The notes below the pieces were generated by a model. The model was not told where the DNA came from, made no database searches, and saw only the letters and a list, made by a program, of their open reading frames with translations. Both the position numbers and the translations under genes were made by a program. From contig NC_031770.1 of the NCBI RefSeq assembly GCF_001522545.3, positions 90,657,849 through 90,721,848 of the forward strand: a DNA stretch of 64,000 bases, in the 5' to 3' direction. Below, one piece after another: positions 25,791 through 37,000 of the stretch. Source of the stretch: Parus major (Eukaryota > Chordata > Aves > Passeriformes > Paridae). How positions within the stretch are numbered: the first letter of the stretch is position 1; each line of letters opens with the position of its first letter.

Positions 25791-25840
25791 GAATCTGAAA
25801 GATTCTGAAAGAATCTGAAAGAATCTGAAAGAATCTGAAA
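25791..25840. repeat. 10-bp tandem repeat, five units
   Basis: Five consecutive copies of GAATCTGAAA, the second reading GATTCTGAAA. On the minus strand this gives a Ser-Phe-Arg periodic peptide, which explains the open frame at 25566-25850. Confidence 0.95.
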
Positions 25841-28800
25841 GACCACACAAAGAGTAAGACTCATGTAGGTGGAAACAGTTTGTGGTGAAGGTTTCTTTTT
25901 TAGGAAGAGATAGAGTTCAGTAGGAAAAAAGTGATTATTAGAAGATCAAGACATTTCCGATTTTATAAAAATGTATTGTAATTAATAAATTTCTTGGGTT
26001 TTTTTAAAAAAAGAGAAAAGTAATTTAAAACTTTCTTACCTCTATGGGCCACTGATTTGTCAATTAGGCTGACTATATCTTCCCTCTCAACTTAAGAACT
26101 AGTGACAGTCTATGCTCATGACATTCACTTCAGGGAAGATTTAAATTCTTGGTAAGAATAGGATCAGATGATTTAATTTTGGGCATCTCTGACAAATCTT
26201 AACCTCTAATCCTTTTTGGGTTAGTGCATTTTCATTGTCTTCCCCCACTTCCTCATTCCCAGTACTTTCATCAAGTGAAAGTTAAAAAACCCCACAACAT
26301 CTATCTACATATTAAGATATTTTTGATGCGGAATAGTGCTAGAAGAAATATTTCTGTGTAATATTTCCTCTGTAATCCATGCTGGCCAAGGCAGGAAAAG
26401 GATACCTAGCTGGAGAGACTGCAGGTAGCCCTTTTCCTGCTTAAGCTTCATTACATAAATTTTCCTTTGCACCCCTCCATCTAGAGAGAAAAAAATGATT
26501 GATTTTTTGCCTGATTCCCAGTGATAAGTTTCTTACCTGTTTGTCTGCTGGTTTACATGTTGTTTGGGACCAAGTAATGAATACATCACCAGCTATGTGT
26601 TTTCCTTGCTACTGCAAAAGGTCATAAAAGCCTGAAGCTAGCATGAACTAAATATAAGGAGAATCATTATTCATAATTTCAAGGCTTTTTTTCTTTCCAG
26701 AAAATTATCTAGTATTTTTTATTTCCTAAACCTTCTTATGAGGTTGTAGCCCAAAATATCTTCCTAGATATGTCTGGGTATCTTTCTCCTGATGTCTGGT
26801 TTGCACATGCCTGCAGCTTTCTTAAAAAAAGCAGACATTGTCATTTACATTAATCTCATTTCCCATCTAGACCAGATGAGGCTTCTCTTCATAACCTAGG
26901 TTTATGAAAGACAAAGGTCTTTCACAGCTCAGGAACTGCATTGCAACACCTCTATTATTTAAGCTTTCTGTTCCATAAAGAACCTTTACATTTTTTATTT
27001 AATTGCTATGAATTAAGGTTAGTGTATATTCTAATATCCCAGCTAACTATGAAAATCACCATACTGTGAAAATGGTGAGCAGAATTGGGACAGCAATAGC
27101 TACAAAGATTTAAATACCCTCCCACGTCAGCTGTGTATAAAGATCTTATCTTACTGCAGTCCAAGAGAATGGTTTATGCTTAAATGAATTTACTAGATTA
27201 TTGAGACCTATCAGTTTATTCTTTCCTGTTTAGAAAAAAAAAAATTGCTTAAGGTTGAAGAGAAAATGTCTTTGGGGTTTTTTCTTACTCTCTTTAAGAC
27301 AATCTACAGGTGAGCATCATCCACCAGACTTCTCACTCCTTTACTCTTTTGAAATATGTACTGTGTCAGCCATTCACTTACTCTGCAGACTGTATGTAAG
27401 CTACCTTGATGACTCTCTGCAGTCTTCCTTTCAGATCCCCAGACAGTTATAGTAATTTCCTTACTGTGTTGAATATTGCTACCATCACTGTATCCATGGA
27501 ACATTGCTTAACTATTCTTTTTACTTGGTTTCTCATCACTGATATTTCAAAACTAGTGGTGCAAGTGTTTAAACATTTTTCACTGAAAGGTAGTGTCTTT
27601 CTTTTCACAGTGTATATATTGATTTTTCCTCATGCTGCCTTTATGGTCTATTTACCATAAAAGAAAAATAACTTTAAAGTGGAAATAGGTTCATACTTAC
27701 AGAAATTAAAAAGGTAGCTAAAATAATAATACTTCTGAAACTTCGTACAAATAACGAGCTCTGTAGCCTGGTTCTGTGTCAAGAACCAGGACATACTAAA
27801 ATTGAATTAATCTGCTTTTAAATCAAGTGTTTGGTCAAGAAACTCAAAAAATATGTGAACTGGGTTGGGTTCAGCATTTAATAGAATGTGAAATATTTTG
27901 TGAACAGCAAAATACTGCTGCTTTATTTCTTCTCTTAGTGAAAGCGCAGCATGGCACTTTTGGAAACTTTTTCCCAGTTTGCCTTAGGTATCTTCTGCTG
28001 AATAGAAGAGGATAAGAACAGACAACAGAAGATAGCAGAGGCCACCTGTGCACCATGTGATATTATAGCTCATACTCCAAATGAGGTTTTTCTGATAGAG
28101 AGTGCCTGTCTTTGCTAAAGACTTCTCTGTCTCTATAGCATGCCTAGACATAATTCATAGTGCCCCAGGACCCATAAAAAAGCTCTAAGGAGGCATGAGT
28201 CAAACTGAGACTCACGACTTTTCGCACTACTTTATCCCCAAATTGGTTCTGATCAAAGTGAAAAGTGAAAAGTGAAAAACTAGCTAAAGAAGATACTTCT
28301 CCAACCTTCCATTTTCTGGCCTCTATTACCTATGACAGATTGTAATTTTTATTTCAATTTACATTCTGAAGTTTCCTATATATTTTTTAATTGTTTACAT
28401 ATATTTTTATAATATTTCTCTTTAAGGGATTATAAAGTCTGCTTGTCATATTTTAAGTGAGTAAACTTTCATACATTAAGTGAGATGTCTGTAGCACACT
28501 GTCTTGTGATTATGCTGAAAGTGGTTATGGTTGAGGGCCAGCTGTGGACAAATGTTTAAGGAAAAATGTTATCAAGATTGCTTGAAAATAAATCAGATTA
28601 CAAATAAGAAATTTACTGCAGCAAATTTGAGGAAGTGATTTCTACAGGAACAGAACACTCAAGAACAACAATAGCTCCTCAAGTGAATTTGTCCACTAAT
28701 TCTCCCAAGCTGGCCTTGTCAGTAGAATTATTGAAAGAGGCCATAAAATCCCTCAAATATATTATCTGATAACAAGCCGCCCAGAAGCCATGAATAATCT

Positions 28801-30732
28801 TCACTGTCTTTGTGAGATTAAATAAACCAGCTGGGATTCATTAAAAATGGTTCATAGTATACAATAGTGTTAGTGAATGATTTCAGTTAGCAATAGCTTG
28901 TCACAAAACTGCTCTGTACTCAGCTACAATCGTTGAATCTTCAAAGACATTATATTTTCATTAATAAAATAATCAATGTTTACATAAAACCCATGCATGT
29001 AAAAATGCCATCCTAATCTGTGCTTAAAACTACTGGCAGCCAAACTCATAATGTTTAGAATTTAAAATTTCTACAATAATTTTACTGGTGGTATCAGAGT
29101 ACTACACATTTGTTTGTTTTCATTTGTGTGCAAAACTCCTATATTCTCTTCTAAAAAAGACTAGGTCGTTCTTCTGCAGGAAAAAGATTTGAGCACATGC
29201 TTAATTCTGAGCATGTAACATCAAGGTGTTTAGTAGCACACATTTATATCTTAAGCAAATACATTCTCTAAGCTCCTGTGTAAGCATTTTTGCTGTCTCG
29301 GGATCAGAATGCAAAGTCCATGTAGAAATCCATTAAAATAAACATCAAGTATCTGCCTAACTCCTGTGTTGAATTATTGCCTTTCAATCTGGTTATCTAC
29401 TTTTTACCAGTCGTCTTTAGAATTCAATCTCTACTTCACCTCCTTTTCACCTTCGTGAAGCCTATGGCTTCATCTTTGTTGAGCCATATACTCTGCTTAT
29501 ATCTTGATTATTCTGCCACTAAAAGGATCTGGTTTACTACAACATATGTGGTGGAAAATAAGTTATGTACAAAAAAAAAAACGAAACAACCCAAAATAAT
29601 CAATATTTTGGGATTTTTATTTTTTAAGAAAACTTTCAAATACTCATTATTAGAATGAAAATACTTCATTGGTTGCAGAGAAAATGTAGGTGTGTATATT
29701 TGGGGCCTAATTAGGATTGCCACAGAAATCTGAACATCAAAATAAAAGAGCAGCAAAGTCAATCTATGTTTACAGTCTAATATCCAGCTGCAACAATCAT
29801 ACAATGGTTTTGTGATACGACTTTCATCTTACGTATTTAAAAGCTAAGTAGAAGTTCTTTTGGAAAACATTAATAATAAAACATTAAAAACAAAACATTA
29901 ACAACAGTCCATAATATCAAGTCAGTTACAGATATATATCTACCATATATATCTTGCCATTCAGTGTCAAAATCTTGTACATGTTGCAGGAATATTAGAT
30001 GCAGGAACTCAAATTTTAAAACGAAAGGTCTAAACCTTATCAGAAAATTACCTGCCCATAACAATGTTTGTCACATCTTTCTCTTTTCCCTTAAATTTTT
30101 CAGTCATAAAGACAATCCTCTAGCAGATTTCATGTAGAAGCAGATGTGAATATACAAAAACTGTTTAGATTACACAAGTAACATGATAACTTGTCTAGAA
30201 GGTACTGGGACTTCTCCAGAAATTTGAAATTTCTCAAGAGTTTACTCCACTGTCTTATCAGCCAGTGTAAAATTCTCTTTTCCACACAAATAATCTTCGC
30301 TGTTTGAATTTCCACTGTACCAGGTTTTTATCTTGGAGATTTTGCTGTGTTAGATAGCCTTGGCCAGGTCACGGAGAATTCTTATGATAAGAACAAAGAC
30401 CTTGAATTGATTTGATAATCTGTGAGGGGACAAAATAACACAGAAAGGATAAACTTACTAGTGTTTGTGATAGCTTATGCTGTGGAGAAAAGGTGCTGGA
30501 GTATTTTACACTGGTTGGAATTCCCTAAGCATTAAAGATGTTAAGTGCACATATAGGGAGTTACAACACTCCAGATGAAAAATGGCATGAGTCAGTGAAG
30601 GCAGGCCATTTTCTGATCAGATGGTCTACAGCAATCCAACTAAAGGCAGTACTACAACAAAAGATTAGCATAGCTGCATTGCTTGTTTTAGGATTGATGA
30701 AGATTGCTAGTTACGTAATAACTCCAGATATT
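25841..30732. other. AT-rich non-coding stretch
   Basis: The stretch holds a small (GTGAAAA)3 repeat at 28258-28278 and an AT hairpin at 29930-29954 (arms of 10 bases around CTACC). The part from about 28650 to 28870 looks less degenerate and contains words such as TTATCTGATAA and CCAGCTGGGATTCATTAA of the kind found in conserved non-coding elements. No gene is seen. Confidence 0.5.
28258..28278. repeat. (GTGAAAA)3 short tandem repeat
   Basis: Three perfect 7-base units in a row. Confidence 0.9.
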
Positions 30733-31550
30733 GTGGTTGGTAGGGGCTGGCCATCAGTTGCCCACCACTAAGCTGCTCTACTAGAGCATTCCCTTCTAAA
30801 TAGGATGGGTCAAAATACAATGAAAAGTTTGTGGGTTGAGATAAGGACAGAGAGATCACCCTCCAAATATCATAACAGGCATAACAGAACCCGTTTAAGG
30901 GAATCAATTTATTAACAGTTAATAACCGAGTAGGATAATGGGAAGAACAAATATAGAAAAACCTTTCTCCCACCCCTCCCTTCTCCCTGGGCTCAACTTC
31001 ACTCTGAAATTCTCTGTATTCTCCCTGCCAGCAATGCAGGGGGGTGAGGAATGGGGAATGAGGATTGCAGTCAGTTCAAAACTCTTTGCTGATTCTTCTC
31101 CTCATGTCTCTGCCTACTCCAGCATGGGGTCTCACTCTTGGGATAAGGTTCTTCATTAACTTCTCCTTTAAAGAGAAGAAAGGGTCCAGCAAGGGTCTCT
31201 TCCTCAGTATTCAGTCCTTCAGGAACAGAATTCCCCAGGGCATTGCAAGTCCTGTCAGCAAAACCTGCTCCTAGCAAATGCCTTTCTGCAGACTGCAGTT
31301 TCCTGCAGGGACCCTACTCCAGCACTGGTTTTCCAAGGGCTGCAGTTTCAGAGTGGTTGTCTGCTTCATTGTGGAACTCCCTGGGACAATCTTCATGGGT
31401 TGCAGAGGAATCTCTGATCCACTGTCTGGATCACCTCCTCCCTCTTCTTCACCTTGGACCTTGGTGTCTGCAGAGTATTTCTCACATATAACTCTCACTC
31501 CTCTCTCCCAGCTGCTGTTGCACAGAAGTTTATGCCCTTATTGTTTAAAT
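30733..31550 (-). mobile_element. Truncated LTR, same family as 8217-9314, minus strand
   Basis: Shared anchor words appear in the same order as in the 8217-9314 copy: AAGCTGCTCTA, CTCAACTTCA, CCAGCAATGCAGGG, CAGTCCTTCAGGAACAG, CAAGTCCT, GACCTTGG followed by GTCTGCAGAGT, and CTCACTCCTCTCTC. The match stops after about 31550, so the U3 start (the outer 200 bases of the complete copy) is missing. The many short frames between 30938 and 31661 fall inside it and are by-products. Confidence 0.78.
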
Positions 31551-33936
31551 AAAAAAAAATACTGTTTTTCTACAATTGTCCAAAATATCCTCTACTATGT
31601 TTTCAGTCGTCCTTATTTCACTTCAGCTTCAACAAATAGACTGTTCTCATTCCAGTACTAGACATCCTGATTGCAGCTGTTTGGTCATATGTCATTAGCA
31701 TAATCCTGGTGTTTCCACATATTCATGTCAAAATTTGCTCTTTTTTAATCCCACATAAATACCCTGTGAGAAAATCCAGTATTAATTACTCTGTATTGCC
31801 TTTTTTGTTTTTCCCAACACCTATAATTTCTTCTGTGGTTTCCATAGTTTCAGGGAAGTTCTTCCTGGATGCTAATGTTCAACTACTTAATAACATTTAA
31901 TAATGTGAGCAGGTTGTTATTTGCTAGTTGTGTATACTGCACCTACCTCAACAGGGAGCACCATGTTTGAAACACTCAGACATTTCAGTTATAAAAATTA
32001 TAAAAAACAAAAAAGTGGGGTGAACAGTATCGAGTTTGACAGATTTGTGAGGGAACAGGTGAAAAAAGCACAGATGAATGGATGTCTGTGAAATAGTACC
32101 CAGCATCACTTCATGGTAGTATTGCATGAATATTACACCTTTGGTTTTTAATGATTAATGGGCTTGCAATATGGAAGTAATGAGATGACCTATATTTGAG
32201 ACTTCATTGTTTATTAGGAAAACAAATGGAATATTTGGACTTGCTAAAGAGTTCCAGAAAGATGTTTTCTCTCTTCAGTATTCTCCTCCTCATCCTGTAT
32301 TTTTCCCAAACCACAGAATTCAAACATTCGAGGAAAGATGTTTCAGCATGGTAAAAGGTAAGAGCAAAATGATGTGTCTGTACTCACCATGCCTTTCACA
32401 GTCTAATAAATTTTGTTCCAGAAGTTTTCTACCTTTCATTTCTTCAGCAAAAAACATGGTGTAGAGCTGTGCACTTTTGCCTGAGATGGTAATAAAGGTA
32501 TGTAACAAAGTGCAAATGTCATGTCTCTTCTCAGTGGAGCTCATAGAGGGGCTCAGAATACACTTTTGAATTCATCTTTCTAGTTAACTTAAAAACCTGG
32601 TTGGTCAAGTTTCTACACAAATATTGTCAAAGGCCCAGAACTCATTCCCATGGACTCCAGGCATTAAATGGTGACTGATCACAAATTCCAATGGAGAACA
32701 AGGACTTTTTTCCACCTTCATGATATAAAAGATTTTATCATTCCAAGCATGTCTGTTGCTTGTAGGCTGTTAATGCAAATTCAGATTACTTGGATAAGTA
32801 TCTGGTTTTTGTCATGCAGAAAGAGCAACTCCAGTGACTAAACAAAGGAAACTGGAACTTTGAAGTGAGGAAAATTCTTGTTGCAGCAATACATGTGTAA
32901 GCATCAGAGTCAGCAAAAGGTTAATGCTCACTGCTGTTTCAGTAAGTGACTTTCAGCACAGTGAGATTTCACTGCATAGAAGCTGATCCAGTTTGCTGTT
33001 CTGAAGGCAAAGAAAAGCTGGCTGAGTTAGGTAGCTACAATTAGGAGGGTTAACTAAACTTATGTCTTTAAAATAGGTGAAAAAGAAGAAAAAAGTACAA
33101 TGTACACATTGTTCTTGCAGTCAGAATATTATTGCACACGTGTGCAACTTTTGTAATATTTCTATTTTTAAGCAATTTTGAAAGTGCCAGATCCATCTAT
33201 TTTCTGGCTTCACTCATGTAACTTTGAAGCCAAAGAACTTGGCATCCTGAATGCTTTGGAAAGCCTCAACTTTTACAGAAATATGTACTTTGACCCTGAC
33301 AAATGGCAAGAAAAATAAATACATTCTGTCCAGTTTTGGCATAAAAGTTTCATAAAACATTTGTGAATAAGTCCCTCAGAACATAAATGAACTCTGCAAC
33401 TAACTTCAGTCACAAGATCCAATAGTTGGATGGCAGCCAAAATTCAAATTCACCTGGAGAATTTTTTCAGGTTGACAGCACAGCACTGGCAAAGGTAATT
33501 GTGATTGAAATTAAGGACAGAATAATCTCTAAAAAACTGTATACTAGAAAGAGCTAAATAAAATAATGTGTGTATTTTATATTCTTGTTTTATTTTTCTA
33601 TTTAAAAATCAGACTTTAATATTTTGGGAACTTAATAAGTAGCAAAAAGAGACTAAGGTATAAAAATTACTAATAATCTTAATAATTTATCCACAAAGGA
33701 GTCATTATGTAAATTATGTCACAATTAACCAAGGTGAATCACATATTTAAAAATCTCTGACCCAGTCTCTTTGTGGCATTTAAACATACGTGTGTCTTTT
33801 ATGTCCTTGAATAGTCCCAGTAACTCACAAATGTGCTTACTTTCTGTGCTGAATCATTGCTTTGTTTGATATCCTTCTGCTGCATTCAGCATTCTGCTTA
33901 ATAATAGGCAACAGAGAGCTGGATATTGTAGGTTTT
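31551..33936. other. AT-rich non-coding stretch
   Basis: Nothing is recognised except the E-box palindrome described at 33125-33160. The frames at 31709-31900 and 32207-32544 have no features. Confidence 0.5.
33125..33160. promoter_or_regulatory. Palindrome centred on a canonical E-box
   Basis: TTGCACACGTGTGCAA (33132-33147) is a perfect 16-base palindrome with CACGTG at its centre. It is bracketed by AATATTA on the left and TAATATT on the right, six bases off exact symmetry. CACGTG is the site of MYC/USF/CLOCK-type bHLH factors. Function here is inference only; no promoter is seen nearby. Confidence 0.35.
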
Positions 33937-34020
33937 TGTATTGGGTTTATGTGGCAAGGTTATGGTGATGGGGGGAGGGCTGCAGGGATGGCTTCAGGGA
34001 GAAGCTGCCAGAAGCTGGTA
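33937..34020 (+). mobile_element. LTR 5'-end fragment, plus strand, family of 8217-9314
   Basis: TGTATTGGGTTTATGTGGCA opens the fragment, followed by AAGGTTATGGTGATGGGG, CTGCAGGGATGGCTTC and GAAGCTGCCAGAAGCT. These are the first 85 bases of the avian LTR whose minus-strand copies lie at 8217-9314 and 30733-31550. It breaks off abruptly, so it is a truncated remnant. Confidence 0.8.
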
Positions 34021-37000
34021 TGTTCTTAGAAACTAGGAAAATTTTGCAATGTTAGTACAAGCATTGCTTGTATTAAGAACTAATTTTAAAAGAGAATCCT
34101 AAGGAGCTGTGTCTGCATAAAGCAGCTACCATTTTGTTGGTGTTCTGAAAACACTGGTCTGCACCTTTACATTGCAGAATGCTAAAGTGTTAATTATTTA
34201 AAAATCTCTTCTGATATAAATCAGAAACCAGTTGTATGTGCATATCTCTCATTCGCGTAATAGAGGTAAGGCACAGGGGACTCTTTTTATCTTTTATTTT
34301 TAGTTACAGATGGAAGGAAACCAACTGTAACTATCTTATCTATTGGTTTTCTGTATCATTTGATGTCTTCAATAATTTTGCATTCATTTCCTTAATTTGA
34401 TTTGCCTATACTGATCAGTTTGGGAAAAGTAACTTTTTTCCCCTTTTCTGGAAAGGAGAAAATATTCTTCCTTCATTTGCTGAAAATGTGTCACATGCAC
34501 CACTAAGATAACTAGAAATATAACTCAAATTGTAAAACACAATGCTTAGAAGCATGCCAGATGTTCTCAAATATGTGGGATACTCCCTAAGTGCAGAGAC
34601 ATCATCAGCAGTCAAACTGATGTCAACTAGAGGGCCAAGATATCCTTTAAAAGTACTTTTCTATTTTCTGGTTTCTTTCAATTACTCTTTTTTCTCCATA
34701 CTTGTTGTACTTGCTGAGAAAACCTGGCTCTATTTTGTGGCAGTCAGTCTGTGATTATAACTAAAGCTGAAATACTGCTACCTGTCTCATCCAAATAGTT
34801 TTCACTTTAAATCCTGACTTTGATTGCAAATAACGCAGAGTAAAGTCAGAGACTGGAACTGTGTGATGGATGGAAAATATGTGACTTCTGTGCATGAGAA
34901 AGACTTCCTGTCTCATTCCTTCAATGCAGCACTTCACTCATGGGAGGAACGCTAAAACTTGAAGAAGCCATCAAACCCACAGCAGCACTCTATGCAAAAT
35001 GGTAAGCACCTGTCAATCATATGAAAGGAATGGGGGGAAAGAATCTTTTTTTTTTTGTTTTACTTTTTAAGCCATGCAGGTGTTCTTTGCCTTTTCTATG
35101 ATTTTTTAAAAGGCATCTGTTTGATTAACCTATTTCCAAATTACTATAATTTGCATATTCTTTTTTATTTTAGTAGTTTGGGGGTAGAATCAAAAAGAGA
35201 AAACAAATGTGTAACAGTGTTTTTTAGACACTCATAAGGAAATACCCTCTGCCCATTGGAGTACTTTGATAAGCAGGGTTTCAAGAGATGTCAAGCCTTA
35301 CTGAGTGTAGTGTAGTGTGGAAGCAGTACTTTGCCATTGTCCTATGGTAGTTTATGAATGGACCTTGCACAGAAACCACATCCTTCCTATTCTATTTTCC
35401 TGTTCCTACCTCTTAGTTAGTGAAAAATAGCAGAGTTGACTCCCTTTCCTTTTGATAAACAGCTTTTTAAAACAGAAGCACAAGGCCACATATCATTAAG
35501 ATCCATTTTAGTGTACTGTGGGTAAAGGACCCTGAGAAAAATATTTTAAGATGCATCTAATAGTTTAAGATGCTTTCTAAGAGCATTAAATCACTGGATT
35601 TTCTCCATTCCTATTTGCTTCTCCTACTTTCTACAAGTTCTGCTTAATGAACAATGTAGTATCACTGAATTTATCAGAAGAAAATATACTTTGCAGAAAG
35701 AATCCAATCAATGTGAGTTGTCGTGCTAGCTTAGGCTAATCAGACACTCAGAAGGAGCAAACTCTTATATTTACATGAGTAGGCAAATAACTACCAGCTC
35801 AGGGAGGAGGGGACAATTTTGTGATGACAGCTTGATAAAATACTGGCAGTATGCTGTTGCAGCTAGCACTTCCTTTTTTTGGGTTATTTAACAGTGTTTG
35901 CCAAGAGTAAATATCAACTGGCTGTGGAAATTCACTTATCTGAGAAGTGGTTCATCCAGAACAGAGCTAAGATGTATTGTTGGGCTGTCTGGAGAAATCA
36001 TCATTAGCTGGTTTATTGACTAAATACAAACTCATAACACCCAAGACTTCAGTCCTGTCTCTTAGAGATCAGCAGTTGGTGATACATAACCCAAGGTTCC
36101 TTGAGACATTTGCTGGGTACATCAGAGAGCTGGGACCTTTAATCCCTCCTCTGAGCTTGGCTCTTGCTATCAGATCAATTCCCCTGACAAGAGACAACAG
36201 ATACCACCAAGAAGCAGGATGTCTACTAAAGCTGAAATTGCCTAGTGCACCTCAGAAATATCCATCATTCTAAGTGATGCATTCATCTTCATACTAAAGC
36301 AGCATTTTTCATTTGAACTGGGTAAAATCTATTACTGGAAATTATTTGCATTAGAAATAGCAACTGGCAGCAGCAGTTGAGGAACGATCTAGACATAAAA
36401 GTGAATACTGAGTCTTTTACCACAGTAAATATTTTAGGTTTTTGTCACAAAGCTGTGCTCTTTGATGCCAATTACTCAGTGAGGGTATACCACACAACTA
36501 AAGTCACTTCAGGATGGCAAAGTAGCCATTGTCTTGTTTTCTATCCTTCTCAATGGTCCAAGCTGAAACTTGGGACAACTACCAGCTGAAATATTCACGT
36601 TATCCCCAGCTGATTCCCACTGCCCCATCAGGCTGGCTTGAGCAGCTATGAGAAAAACAATTCAAAGAATCCCTTGAGGGAGCTACTGCCTGCTTTATAT
36701 CACCTTTACATGAAGTCTCTCAGAGAATAGGAGACTTGTTGAAGGAAGGAAGACAAGACAAGAACTGTCTCATTCTCGCCAACACAACTGAGAGCAAAAG
36801 AAAGAGAGGAGAACATTAAAGACCTCCCAGACAGTAGAGCAGGAGAATGACAAAGTAATTGTCACTGTGTGTGTGGGGAAGGAGGGAGAAAAAGACAACA
36901 AAAATGGAGAAAAATTCACCTCCCAGAGGAGAGGGACCACAGTGACAAGCAGCTCATCTACATCCAGCTCAGGTTCAGTGCCAAGGACGGGGAGGCAATG

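Noticed and set aside
25791..25840. Possible CRISPR-like array
   Set aside because: The 10-base units are directly adjacent with no spacers, and the genome is avian.
29930..29954. AT hairpin with 10-base arms
   Set aside because: Simple TA alternation makes this likely by chance; too short and AT-only for a microRNA precursor.
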